Part shown: positions 24,707 to 36,209 of the stretch, in pieces | How positions within the stretch are numbered: the first letter of the stretch is position 1 | How the letters are laid out: every line of letters begins with the position of its first letter | Assembly (NCBI RefSeq): GCF_029784155.1 | Contig: NC_073691.1 | Location: forward strand, 137,218,409 to 137,282,408 | Direction of reading: 5' to 3' | DNA: 64,000 bases | Source of the DNA: Uranotaenia lowii | Taxonomy: Eukaryota; Arthropoda; Insecta; Diptera; Culicidae | Position numbers and translations under genes: made by a program | The notes under the pieces: generated by a model | The model's input: only the letters and a program-made list of their open reading frames with translations | The model's database searches: none | What the model was told of the DNA's origin: nothing

Positions 24707-26201
24707 ATCATGATTCCTTAGTCAAATATCTAAACCTAGTGAGCCTTTTCAATGATTTTATCGACAACCCTTTGAGTGGCACATGATGGACTTTTTCTAA
24801 AACTTGGATCAATCATGGAGTTTGATAGTTTACATTGCTAAACTGTTATTGGAATCAATTTATTTATTTTTATTTTTTTAAGTAGGACGCAATGACTTAT
24901 CCAAGAAGGGTAGAAAGGTTTGGCATTTAAGATGTGAATTTTTTTTAAGAAATAAGTCTTTTTAAAATCTATGTTTCCTTATTAGAATACCTTACTAATT
25001 CGAATTTTAAATTTAATGTTTTTAAAAACCTAAGATTATATTCAACTACCTTCAATCACAGCAGATACTCCCGGTGGCGTGTTGGCGGTGTTCGAATTTA
25101 TTTGATTTTTTAATTGGAAAAAGTTTTCTCGGATTGCTCGGAAGCGAAAATCAATCCCCGGGACAGTGGATGTGATAAAATGTCAACCCTTCGAAGTTCT
25201 AACGAGCACAGCACGAGTTTGAGTGGGGGCGGATGGTGCGTGAATCCGTTGCTTCTGCTACATTGCAATGCTGGATTCAAAGGTTTTTTTTTCTCCGTGT
25301 TCCCTCTTGAAATGAAATAAAAACTGCTGGATTCTTTATCACTTCCCTTTCGGTTCGTGATAAGTAACTGTCGATAGGCAAGCGGATCGATTGAAAGGAA
25401 AAATTTTAATTAAATTTTAACTTTTTTGATGAGATACGATTTTGATGAGATAAAAAGAGCTACAATTGCCATTGACATAATTTGAGAACGTGTCGTTAGC
25501 GTTTTTCCAAATGGAACGCTTTTTTTTCCAAATATCGAACTTGATTGTTCAACATGGTCGAAGCCCGGGTATATTTAAAGCTAATAATCAGTTAAGTAAG
25601 TTTTCCTTCAATATTTAATAACTGTTATCAAACAAATCCAATCAAACTTATTGTTCTTTTTGAAAACGTAGTCATACAAAACTCATTGAGAATATACCGA
25701 TTCCTGTGGCAGTAGACGTTTTGCAGCCATTTGGTGCAATTTTTTAATTTCAAATAGATATTTTTAAAAAGATTATATGGAATTCCCCACCGTTTTCATT
25801 GAACGAAAGCCCGCAACACAAATATATGAAAATTCACGCAGCAGGTAGGCAGATTGTGTTTTCTCGAAATAACATTTATGCACTTCTTTCCCTCTGGTTT
25901 TGAAAGCCAGATGAATTTCAAAACGTAATAAAGAAGAGATCGTTTTTTTTATGTGAAGAGCTAATATGTAAAGTATTCTGAAAAACGAAAAAAGGTTGGA
26001 TTAATCAAACAAATACAAAGATTTTTTTAACTCCTAATTGCATGAATGAATTCGTTATTTGACTATTCAGGTTGTTTTATAGTTCGTTTGACTGTTTTTA
26101 ATTCATCATTGTTAAAAACAGTTTGATTTATTTGATTAAAAATAAGTTAAAAAACATTATGGAGAGTACATTTTAAACAAACTAAGGGCTTGTTTGCACG
26201 A
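24707..26201. other. Gene-free stretch
   Basis: No gene or repeat that can be supported. A slightly GC-richer patch at 25060-25310 has a 68-codon frame of no recognised family. Confidence 0.45.
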
Positions 26202-27700
26202 CACACAGGGGAAAGTGATGTAAAAAGGTGATCAAAATTGTTTACGCCAAAACGGAGCGTTTTAGACCCATAGTGTATTCGGAACATTTTACCTACATTT
26301 AAAGCACTTTAAAATGAGCTTTTGATAAAAATGATTAAATTACCTAGCAGTGAGATAGAAAAATTATTTTTTGTATTTTTCATTTAAGAGCACTTATGTC
26401 TTCGGCAAGTTTTAAGATTGTAAAAAATGTAGCAATTTTGTTCAAGACGTCAATATCGTAGAAGCTAACCCAATAAAGTTAGAAGGGTTCAAAATAAAAA
26501 AATATTTTTTTTATCAAAATTTTCAGTATTATAACGATATCTTTTCAGGCCAAGCTTATTCAAGCAAGATATGTTTGAAAGAGTTTTGAGTCATTTAAAA
26601 ACGAAAAGTTTTGTGGAACACACTTAATAAAAATATTCAGACTGAAACGAGTTAGATTGGAAAAACTAAGCAAAAATAGCTGTTTTCGAACACATGTATC
26701 TTCCTAGTTCGGTTGAGTTCGGTTCATTTTTTGGTTGCATTAGAATCAGGCAGGTTTCAACATTGTAAAAACATGGAGTTTACAATGTTAAGTTGTTTAT
26801 TTTGTAGCTTTATCAATGATTAAAGTTAGCTATTTTCAAGGAATCTAGAGGAAATTTTTATTGCATTTAAAATTAGCTAACCAAAAAACAAACTCGTCAA
26901 GTATATTGTATTCTAAACGAAATGGTAGTTGGTAAGGTTCGTCAAAGGACGCTTAAAAACGTCATACGCGAGCGAGAGAATGATTTGGCTAAAGTTTCAC
27001 CAAAATAAAAACGGTTGCTAATTGTCAGTTTAAATAAACTTGGAACTTGTCCTCTAGATTCCTTGAAAAAAGCTAACTGTAATCAATTATTAAGCTACAA
27101 AATAAACAACTTAACATTGTAAACTCCATGTTTTTATAACGTTGAAACCTGCCTGATTAAAATGCAATCAAAAAATGAACCGAACTCAACCGAACTAGAA
27201 AGATACAGGTGTTCGAAAACAGCTATTTTTTCATAAATTTTCCGATCTAACTTGTTTCAGTCTGAATATTTTTATTAAGTGTGTTCCATAAAACTGTTCG
27301 TTTTTAAATGACTCAAAACTCTTTCAAACATATCTGGCTTGAATAAGCTCGGCCTGAAAAGATATCGTTAAAATATTGAAAATTTTGATAAAAAAATATT
27401 TTTTTTATTTTGAACCCTTCTAACTTTTTTGGGTTAGCTTTTACGATGTTGACGTCTTTAGAAAAATTGCTAAATTTTTTACAATCTTAAAACTTTCCAA
27501 AAACATAATTGCTCTAAAAGGAAAAATACAAAAAATAATTTTTCTATCTCACTGCTAGGTGATTTAATCATTTTTATCAAAAGCTCATTTTAAAATGCTT
27601 TAAATTTAGGTAAAATTTTCCGAATACACTATGGGTCTAAAACTCTCCGTTTTGGCGTAAACAATTTTGATCACCTTTTTACATCGTTTTCCCCTGTGTG
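26202..27700. repeat. Long inverted repeat, 651-bp arms with 197-bp spacer
   Basis: The left arm (26202-26852) starts CACACAGGGGAAA and ends TCTAGAGGA; the right arm (27050-27700) is its inverted copy, ending TTTTCCCCTGTGTG. By eye roughly nine in ten bases match, and both arms have the same length. The spacer (26853-27049) has no counterpart. There is no coding potential and no clear target duplication. It may be a foldback/long-TIR transposon, or a source of a long hairpin RNA; the sequence does not decide. Confidence 0.9.
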
Positions 27701-27894
27701 GAATGGTTCGATAAGCTATTTTTCAATCGAAGTACATATATCATACATGTTTTTGAATATTTCTCGGGATCCCGGGAATTTCCGGGAAACAGGTCACCAG
27801 ATTTCCCAATTCCCAGAAACGGGAAGTTAGCTGGGAAATGGACACCCTATTTGACACCTTCTTGAAATCTTTTATTTTCAAACCTGTGTAAAAC

Positions 27895-28640
27895 TGATTA
27901 TAGCATGAAACCATCATGATATGGGTATTGGGTAAAAGGCCTTAACAGGAAGAAGTCAAATTGGCGGCTTCCGCTGATGTTCAAAATGCTATAAACACTG
28001 AAAGCCCGACAAGTAGAAGCCGATTTTCGCTCTCTGACGCCATTTTGAAATAAAAAATGACGGCTTCCGCCCAACTTGAAAGTATTGTCAAACACTGAAA
28101 ATCACATGAAATTTCAATGAGTTTTTGACCATTTTTAAGATCAGTGGAAGTCACCATCTTGGGTGGTGTCAGATAGTGAAATTTTACTTCTACTCGTATA
28201 GCCCTTTCATCTAATATCCATATTAAGGGGTTTCATTTGATTTTTAGTCGATTACATAATTTTAAATTTAATCGGCATTTGCCATCTTGGATTCTATGAT
28301 GGCGTCAGGAAGAAAAAAACGACTTCTCCTAGTTTAGCCCTTTCACTCAATACCAATATTGTGGGAATTTCATGCTATTTACATTCATTTACAGCATTTT
28401 TAAGGTTAAGCGAAAGCCACCATCTTGGATTTCTAGATGGCGTCAGTGAGCGAAATTTGGTAACTTCTAGTTTGGCTCTTTAACCCAATACCCATGCGGA
28501 AGTTTAATGCGATTTTCAGAGATAAATAGCGTTTAAAAGCTCAGTGGAAGCCGCCATCTTGGATTTCAAGATGGAGTCAGAAAGAGAAGTTTGACTTCTT
28601 CTAGTTTATCCCTTTGAACCAATACCCATATTGGGAAGTT
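27895..28640. repeat. Tandem array of ~135-bp units with CCATCTTGG..CAAGATGG palindrome
   Basis: Four direct units with spacing of about 135 bp (palindrome starts near 28166, 28281, 28419 and 28552) each contain 'agcggaagccgccatcttggatttcaagatgg'-type sequence, 'cttctagtttagccctttca', 'ccaatacccatattg' and 'catgcgattt'. The first 190 bp (27895-28085) hold units in the opposite orientation, so the array changes direction near 28090. Related units are at 261-430 and 31369-31640. No coding content. Confidence 0.75.
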
Positions 28641-29369
28641 TTGGAAACGCTGCTTCCGAATGGAGGTTGCTCGTGTTTCGGTCCTTGTATATTTTAAAAT
28701 TTTTCATATGTTTCCGGTGAAGTTTTTAAAATATGATTCCAAAAATGGAACTCAACGTTCGCGCAACGTTTTCGCGGGATATCCGGTCTTGTGAAAGTGA
28801 TATTTAAGCGTAATTTCCATGAGAAGCATTTTCTTTTCTGAAGGAACTGCGTAGTATGGGACTCGTACTACGCCCTCCCGGGGGCCCAACCAGCTGAAGC
28901 CGTGACAGAATGGGCCATGCCAACTGGTTTGAGAGGAGAGCTGCAAGATAAGTTTATTTTGTTTTTTTTTTAATCTATTTAATTAACAAATTCAGTTCTA
29001 CCGATAATTATAATTAGGTACCAAATCATTTTGGAAAATTGTTGTCATTTAGATTTACGGAGCGAGGCTTGAAACATTTCTTCGTTGAGTTGTGTTAAAG
29101 CTTTTACGCAAGTTCGGGTACAAGTTGAAAGGAACGATTCGCTACTTCTCAAGCCCAATAAGGTTCCAATTAATTCCACATAAGTTCATATGCAAAGTGG
29201 CGCTAGTGTGACATCTCATTCTAATTTTTTCTCAACGTCACAAAATTGTTTTTAATGATGAAAAATTTATTGGAATTAGTAGTCTAAAAATAATTATTGA
29301 TTTATCGTTCGACCATTTAAACTCGTACTTTAAATGGTTTGTGTTGGAAATTCCTTTTTATTAAGTGGT
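28641..29369. other. Gene-free stretch
   Basis: Nothing supportable on either strand. Confidence 0.45.
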
Positions 29370-29450
29370 AGTATATCCACAGTGGTCTAAGCTTGATTCG
29401 GGATTATTGGCAGGTTGTGGTTCGTGTCCCGAATACGAACGTTAATAAAA
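29370..29450 (+). mobile_element. Possible tRNA-like SINE head
   Basis: A weak A-box-like segment (GTGGTCTAAGCTTGATTC) and a B-box-like segment (GTGGTTCGTGTCCC) are spaced as in tRNA-derived SINEs. Neither matches the consensus well and no target duplication is seen. Confidence 0.3.
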
Positions 29451-29610
29451 GTGCAAAGCTACGGAGACTCCAACATAGTTTCGTTCAGATGAAAGTTGAA
29501 ACAGGGCAACGTATTCACTGAGTTGCCAGATTTTCAGAACGATTCTAATCACCATAAGTTTTTTTAAGAAACGGTTGAAATTAATTTGTCGCTTAAAATA
29601 CATTATTTTT

Positions 29611-29660
29611 GGGGATGAATAAACCAATTGGTTTAAAATCCCAAAAAAAAAAAAAAAAAA
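29611..29660 (+). mobile_element. Ultra-short LINE/SINE 3'-tail insertion with target-site duplication
   Basis: The insert GGGGATGAATAAACC-AATT-GGTTTAAAATCCC plus an A-run is flanked by the direct repeat ATACATTATTTTT (29598-29610 and after the A-run from 29661). It is the same tail as at 1108-1156 but with a different inner stem (AAACC/GGTTT here, AAGC/GCTT there). Only about 32 bp of element precede the poly(A). Confidence 0.82.
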
Positions 29661-29675
29661 ATACATTATTTTTAA

Positions 29676-30830
29676 AGTTTATTTGTAAGGGCAGTATTAA
29701 TAGAGATGATATTAGTTTTAATAAATTGGTTCCAAATTAAAGTTTCTATTTTAAATATAAAACTGAAAAGAAGTCAGTTTTACATGTTTGAATTTAAGAT
29801 TTATTTCTTCAGAAAATGAATTAACAATTTCTATCTGTTTCCATGTCTAAGTTTTCTCAATTAGATACATATGTATGTATGTATTTAAGCTAACTATCAA
29901 GTCCTAAATTTTATATTTTGATCAAGGTTTATTAAACATTGTTCTTCGCTTCAAGTACATCTAGCATAAATTGTTGTCAGATAAAATGGTAAGTTTTTTT
30001 TTAATGTCTTTATTATAGAGAATTTCAGCTCTCTGGTAAGCCAATTCTATAAATTCTTGGCCAAAATACTTCGAAATAGGAAAGGTAGCGTAATATTAGA
30101 AAAAATCTGGCCAAATATATAGTAGTACAAAATGAAACTTTTCTTTCAGTTTTTCATATTAGTTTTCAGAATTCCCTCTAGTCACAGATTGATTTCTAGG
30201 CGGTCACAACATTTATTGACGTTATGTTTGAATAAATATGATGATAAATAAATAGCGGAAGTACCAATAGAAGCTTCACTTTGTGTTCAAGTTTACTAAA
30301 TACTAGCTAGTAGAATACTAACCAGAACTATTTTCAAGAGAGGTTGTTCCAATTTTTCACTCAAGTAAAAAAGTATAGCCAATAGAAATATTTCGGTGTT
30401 TCATGAACACAAGAGATAATATCTTAGGCGTTTTTTTATGTTTCTAAATGTTGTTGTGCAATAAGTTGTTGATACCAACCAGTTTATTCATCGATTATTT
30501 GCTTTTTGAAGATGAACTTTAGAATTCGTTTTATTAATTTTTCTTAAAAACATGCCAATCATTCTTGAGTCTATAAATATGTCCCTTATTTATTGAAATA
30601 ACTTGAAACATTTGTTGGTGTTATTAAAATAAGTACCAAATATCTTGAACCTTTTAATTTAAAATAAAAATATGTTTTATTTTATGGTTTCCTTCTGTGA
30701 GATTTGCATTCATAGTCACAGAAGTAGCAGGTTTCGATGAAATGATCAATTATTTAAAGCAGAATCTAGACTCAACTGTAAATTATATAGTTTTACTAAG
30801 AATAAACATTAAATTGCAAAAGAGTTATTA
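29676..30830. other. Gene-free AT-rich stretch
   Basis: No gene or repeat supported apart from a short TATG run near 29870. Confidence 0.45.
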
Positions 30831-30984
30831 GGGTTAGTTGATCGCACTAGTCAAAAGTGCCTTCTGATCATATCCTTACACCCATATTTCCAACAACATT
30901 TTTTTTGCTAGGATGCAGAGGTGACCTCGGTCCTAAAGCACAATATTGTTCTGTCATCCCTCTCTCTCTTTTCTAAACTATCTA

Positions 30985-31200
30985 TTGACTACTAGGACGT
31001 GGCCGGCGCCGTTATTGATAATCAAAGAGAGAGCATCAGTTTTCTGCATTGTGAATGTACTGCCAATCCCAGGTACCATTCTTTTGACCTTTGAACAAAA
31101 TTGATGGCCTCGGTCAATCACGGAGTAGCAACCATTGGCGATGTGGAACTAGTTCTACTGAGCCACGCCTGCGATGGAGTTCAAAATGCTATAATTTATT
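30985..31200 (+). mobile_element. LINE-type 3' untranslated fragment
   Basis: GGACGTGGCCGGCGCCGTTATTGA and TCAATCACGGAGTAGCAACCA occur here and in the same order in the insertion at 57617-58930. No open frame. It is a fragment of the same element family; its ends are not clear. Confidence 0.6.
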
Positions 31201-31342
31201 GTTCTTAGAGCAGATAAGCCTTCATTGTAATACTTAGTTCAAAATACCAAGTTTGAAAACCTTTTGTTTTTACTCATACATCTTTATTATATTATAAAAG
31301 CATTTTGGATTTGACGATTTAAGGTGGATGTGAGTAGTCAAC

Positions 31343-31368
31343 CAAGCTAAGCTAAGCTAAGCTAAGCT
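31343..31368. repeat. (AAGCT)n simple repeat
   Basis: Five tandem AAGCT units. Comparable to the (AAGCTC)n tail of the related insertion ending at 58930, so it may be that family's 3' tail. Confidence 0.85.
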
Positions 31369-31640
31369 TTATCCCTTTGAACCAATACCCATATTGTGCG
31401 GCTTTCATGTTTTTTTAAGTGATTTACTGCATTTTCAGGTTCAGCGGAAGCCGTCATCTTGGATTTCAGAATAGCGTCAGAAAGCGAAATTTGTCTTCTT
31501 CTAGTTAAGCCCTTTCATCCAATACTCATATTGTGAAGATTTCATGCGATTTTAAGTAATATACAACATTTTCAAGTTAAATGGAAGCCGCCATCTTTGA
31601 CTTCAATATGACGCCAGACAACGAAATTCGACTTAAACAT
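31369..31640 (+). repeat. Two units of the CCATCTTGG dispersed repeat
   Basis: Two consecutive units resembling those at 28090-28640 ('agcggaagccgtcatcttggatttca', 'ccaatacccatattgtg', 'catgcgatttta'). Confidence 0.65.
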
Positions 31641-32352
31641 ATGGTATCTTTTTTTTATTATAGAGACTTTAAGTAAGCTCACTCACTCTGTTTATAGTAT
31701 CATTTCAACGGTCATTCGCAACCAATCCCTTATATATTTCATTCGAAAAGTCTGCCCTCGTTTACTGTTCTAATGATGAACAACTCAGAAAGGAGGAACC
31801 AATCTTACACGGTTGGTTGGTTAGCTTGCGAGGTAAACGTCAAATTTTAACTATGTATATGGCCCTTATAAAACCGATATAAAACTAATTAGCTGTTTAT
31901 CAGACCATAACAAAATTATTAAGCATTGAATTGACTAACGCCATGTTTGTGGAAAAATCAAAGGGCACAACATGACGCCACCTTGATGGATTCACAATGT
32001 CAAGTGTGTAAACTTTTTTTAGGCCTATTTTCAATCAATTTCATCATGTTTGAGATGTCATTATGTCATGTTTTACAATAATAAAATCAATTATAAAAAT
32101 GTACAGCATAATGATAGTCATGAAAACATTTCTAGAACAGGGCAAAATAGCAAGATTTTAGCATTATTAGAGTTCTGGTGATGTACAGAAGGCGCTTTAG
32201 CTTTTATGAAGCTCTATCGTAGTTGAGCTAACCATAATAAAGCTTAAATTGTTACTTGGTACGCTAGCGTCTCAGTATCATTCTCAGAAGGGTTCACTAT
32301 GATAAGTTAGTTGAATTTTCCCTACTGGTCACCTAATCTTACTAGTTTAATA
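31641..32352. other. Gene-free stretch
   Basis: Nothing supportable. Confidence 0.45.
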
Positions 32353-32356
32353 CATT

Positions 32357-34279
32357 TGAATTCTTGCTGTTGTAACAAGTGCTCGGTTAGTAGTGTCAGT
32401 GGTTGTTGGACTTTTGTTCGAGGCAATAGTAAATGTGCCAAGAAGACATTTTGTTTGTTGAGAAGTCGCCTGCGTCGAAGTCCACCCCAGAACTCCTACG
32501 CACCAGCCTGCACAGCAACACTTGAGAATCCCACCACCAGATGTCGTTGTTCGAGTGAAGAGGCGAGGCGAAATGATGATGAGGAGGGCGAATGAGCGAG
32601 GCGACACGACAATCAGGATGGGGCGAAAGAACGGTGACGTCTTACGTCATTCTACGCGGCTACGGGGCCAATGATCGGCCATTTCACTATCAATAGCCGA
32701 ACGTATAGCACTACACAGAAAACGTGTCCAATAGACAAGTGCCAAAAGTGAAATTACTGGAATCCGGAAGGACCGAATTCCCTGGATATTCAGGTAACCC
32801 AAAGAACCATACCCCGTAGCCACAGTGACCACCGTTCTCAGCGCGATTCTAAAACCTATCCCGATTTCCTAACAGGACCCCGAGGTTTTACCTTAGTCGC
32901 AGACGCCTTTAGTTTCGTGGCTTGGATCGAAATCCGCCATTGCTGCCATTGCGTTCTGACCCAGCAGCAATACTCACCTGTGCTCTACCGATCTACCAAC
33001 GGTTAGCTGTCGATACCTTGGTCCGTCAACAAACCGAGTATCCGTCAGTGAGTCCGGTAAGGGTCACCCGCAAGAGCACCCCCATCGCCGTCGGCTTGTT
33101 AACCGCCGACTATCTACCGCAATCGTTGGGCAGCCGTCAACCACCTACAAACAACCTGGTCCGGGATTGGAGTAGACAAGAACTCACAGCCATCGTAGTG
33201 CAGTGTCGGAACGTACTGGAATCCGACGACCACCAATTCCGCAGGTTTGCGACGTAGTGAGGCCGGTTCGACGAAGGAGGGGTGTCGCCATTCAACGACC
33301 CACCAGAGGTGCCATTGCAGCAACAAGAGGTAGGAGGTAGCAATAAGGGGGTGGGACAGAGTCCCAAGTGTGCGCAAGAAAACCTTAGTTTCAAAAAGGT
33401 GAAAATAAACGTGGGAGATTTCAATTCAATTTAAAGTGTTTTCTTGGCTAGCCGAATCGCTTTTAGCTTAAGGGGGGGGGGGGGGGGGGGGGAGGGTCTA
33501 ACACTTTCAAAAAATCGATTTTTTTATTTTTTTTATTTTTTTATTGTAAAACATTTCAAGAATGTTGTGTCAAACTTTCAAGTCAATTGAAGCAAAACTG
33601 TAGAAGTTATAGGCCTTTATCTCCTCCTATCTAATACTGCAAGAAAGCAAGAGCAGAAACTTCAAACGCGTTTTTCTCGAAAGCACATTTTTAAAGTCCG
33701 TGGACATCGTCATTTGAAAACTACTTATCCGATTCTTTTCAAATTTGGAACATATTTTCTACATATAAAATACCGGACCACAACGTTTTTCTTTTTTATT
33801 TTTTTTACTTTGGGGAGATTTTACAGATAAAAAATGGCGGATTTTTAAGTGAAAAATCGTAGTTTTTACTTCAAACAGCCACAAAAAATTCATAAAAATA
33901 TTTTTAAGTTAAATAAAAACGTTGGGGTCCAGAAAAACATCTATTAAAAATATTTTGCTCTGATTTTTGAATTCAGATGATTCTGTGCTGAGATACAGTG
34001 TTCACCGCAAATCCTGTTTTCTAAAAGGCATCCTCGAAAATGCTCCGTCACAGGCTCATTTTTCAATATTTTTCTACGAAAAAATTACTAAATGTTCTTT
34101 TAACAATGCTTTGTATAATGCAAAAAATTTGAATACATTTGTTTGAACGATAGCTCTAGAAAAAAATCATGAAAATGGTGTTTTTTTTATACCCTTTAGA
34201 CCCTACCTCCCCCCCCTTAAGCCGACCCTGAGGCATACACACTAGGGAGTTTCAGCACCACTGAACCCGCTAGCCGACA
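32357..34279 (-). mobile_element. Solo LTR, interrupted by a TTAA MITE
   Basis: The element begins TGAATTCTTG and ends AGCCGACA on the + strand (TG...CA), flanked by CATT on both sides (32353-32356 and 34280-34283), consistent with a 4-bp target duplication. On its own strand it starts TGTCGGCTAGCGGG, as does the copy at 9631. Without the MITE (745 bp plus one TTAA) it is about 1174 bp. No internal retrotransposon sequence is attached, so it is a solo LTR left by recombination. A 4-bp duplication fits Ty3/gypsy better than BEL/Pao, but the family is not established. A 111-codon frame within it is chance. Confidence 0.75.
33472..34216 (-). mobile_element. TTAA-flanked (piggyBac-like) MITE, copy A
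   Basis: A 745-bp element with TTAA on both sides (33468-33471 and 34217-34220). It starts with a G-run then AGGGTCTAAC and ends with GACCCTACCTC and a C-run. Its interior is a close inverted match to copies at 42530 and 51392. The empty version of its insertion site is visible at 9690 in the related LTR. No transposase. TTAA targeting is the hallmark of the piggyBac superfamily; membership is inferred from that. Confidence 0.9.
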
Positions 34280-34582
34280 CATTTGTTATACTGTTAACTT
34301 GCTGACAAACTTGATTCAATCTACACGATAGAGGTTCTATTAAAATGAACCGTGTGCCTTATTTTTAAATGCCCGCATTCAATTATCTGGAGTATCTACT
34401 CATTCTTATTTATCAAAATCATATTTTCTATTATCTACTGCCGTTTATGAATTTAATTACCGAGAAATATGAATATCTACCAGATATAAATAAAAAAAAA
34501 TGCAAATACCAAAAGTGTTTGACAAAATTTAATATCATATTTGGCAAAACAGCAACAGTTTGGAGGCTAATACCATTACCTA

Positions 34583-35317
34583 CACTGCCGGCCAAAAGTT
34601 TGGGATCACCCTCTCAAAAATATAAAAATTTTGAGCGATCATATCTTAGCCATTGTCGATATCTGAGAGATTTCCTGGTCCTGGTCGTTGACCGTCTTTC
34701 CGTGGTCGTTTTCTCCCGTTTCCTTGGAGTGATGTTGCTTTCCGAAATTCGTTTTAAGAATGACCCGATTAGCACAAGTGCCGTTCTATTTATAGATAAA
34801 AGATACAGCGCAACAATGAACGCAATGAACATATTTTCCAATCGAAGCAGCCAGATTTTCTCTAATTCCGCATGTTGTTCATTTGTCTGTCAATCATTAG
34901 TACGTGTTGAGAAATTCTGAATTATTAAATTAAGTTCTTTTCTTCTAACATATATTATTTGGTTTTATATTTTCCATTATCTCATATCTATTCTACAGCC
35001 ATCTTATCACATATTGGAAATGTTTTGATCTCATTCAAGAGATCGTGAGCAAAATCTTATTTGTATGTTTTTGACACCAAATAGTACGACCATTAAACTA
35101 AAATATACAAATTTGTTTTGTTTTGTCCCAACTTTAAGCTAAATTTAAGTCGTATAGACTCAGAATTGACATTTTGTCAAATACATACAAATAAGATTTT
35201 GGTCACAATTTCTAGAATGAGATAAAGAATTCCAATATGCAATAAGATGGCAGAGATATGGTCGATCAAAATATTCATGTTTTTGAGGGGATGATCCCAA
35301 TCTTTTGGCCGGCAGTG
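34583..35317. mobile_element. Tc1/mariner-like element with GCCGGCCAAAAGTTTGGGATC termini
   Basis: The left end CACTGCCGGCCAAAAGTTTGGG and its inverted counterpart at 35282-35317 (...CTTTTGGCCGGCAGTG) bound a 735-bp element. TA precedes the left end; on the right TA occurs after three extra bases. No transposase motif is seen inside, so it is non-autonomous or decayed. Confidence 0.7.
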
Positions 35318-35364
35318 GCTTAATTAAATGTTTACTGGGTGGTTGCCATGGGCCAAATGCATTT

Positions 35365-35525
35365 TGGGACCATTCAAATATTACGAAACGCATTTAGGGG
35401 GGGAGGGTGTATTGCAGTTTGTTACGATTTGGTAATTTTTGATAGAAAATCTGATAAAAATGTGTTACGTAGGGGGGAGGGGGTTTCGAAAATGACCGAA
35501 AATTGCGTATTTGAACGGCCCTTCA
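35365..35525. mobile_element. GTTACGTAGGGGGG-type MITE
   Basis: Contains 'accattcaaatattacgaaacgca' followed by a G-run at the left and TGTTACGTAGGGGGGAGGG then 'gaaaatgaccgaaaattgcgta' near the right, with inverted 'gaacggccc' at the end. The arrangement is that of a short inverted-repeat element of about 160 bp. Confidence 0.55.
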
Positions 35526-35639
35526 GGAATTATGTCCATCATGTTATGTCGTGAGACCATGTGAATAAATATATAACTTTTAATAGTAAAATTACAAACT
35601 ACATAAGTATAAAATTGAGTTCAAATCTTTAAAACTGTT

Positions 35640-36200
35640 GTTAGACGCTTTTCGGAATCTTTGCAAGCAGCACGCATGATCCAGTTCGGCATTTTTTCCA
35701 AAATCTTCACCAAACGTTTTTGAATGGGTCCAACCTCGAATGCCTAACGTGTCAAACTTCTCTAGCATGTATTTCCAGATACTGAAGTCTAGTAGGTTTA
35801 AATCCGATGACGATGCAATCCATTCAGATAAACCGATGAATGAAGGCGAAATCTGTATTTACCATTTTTGAACTATTAATGCTCTTTGCGCTGGTGCAGA
35901 ACTCTGTTGAAAGTGAAAACTGTATTGGACAAGAAGCATTTAATTGCAAGGATGCAAATGGCCTTTGAAAATCGGTTGAAAATAATACTCCTGGTTTATA
36001 TTCATACCCCTATCTATTTATAGCTACAGTCAGTTTCTATTCGTCGATATTCTTCCCCAAACCATCACAGATTACGTATTCTGATATCTCTCGGCTTTTT
36101 TTGAACGGCTGTTATATCACGAAAACATGATCTATAAACACGGTCATTTTGCTTGTTCGATGTTGCATCCAGAGTAAATAACTTGGCAAAAGGTGAAAAT
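35640..36200 (-). pseudogene. DD37D (maT-like) mariner transposase relic
   Basis: Read on the - strand, three blocks of a mariner-type transposase appear in order: KLFTLDATSNKQNDRVY (near 36190-36140), GVNINQEYYFQP (near 36000), and FQQSSAPAQRA leading to SEWIASSSDLNLLDFSIWK (35940-35800). The spacing from the position of the second catalytic residue to the last aspartate is 37, as in DD37D elements. The second catalytic aspartate is replaced by serine (QQS for QQD), there is an in-frame stop between, and the first acidic residue of the SDEKLFT block is also lost. The enzyme would cut and paste its element at TA; this copy is dead. Confidence 0.68.
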
Positions 36201-36209
36201 TTGAACTCA

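Noticed and set aside
32922..33257. 111-codon frame (and its counterpart near 10032-10238) as a gene
   Set aside because: It lies inside an LTR present in two copies and matches no retroelement protein.
34369..34920. 183-codon + strand frame as a transposase
   Set aside because: It starts outside the Tc1-like element and crosses its terminal repeat; no catalytic or DNA-binding motif is present.
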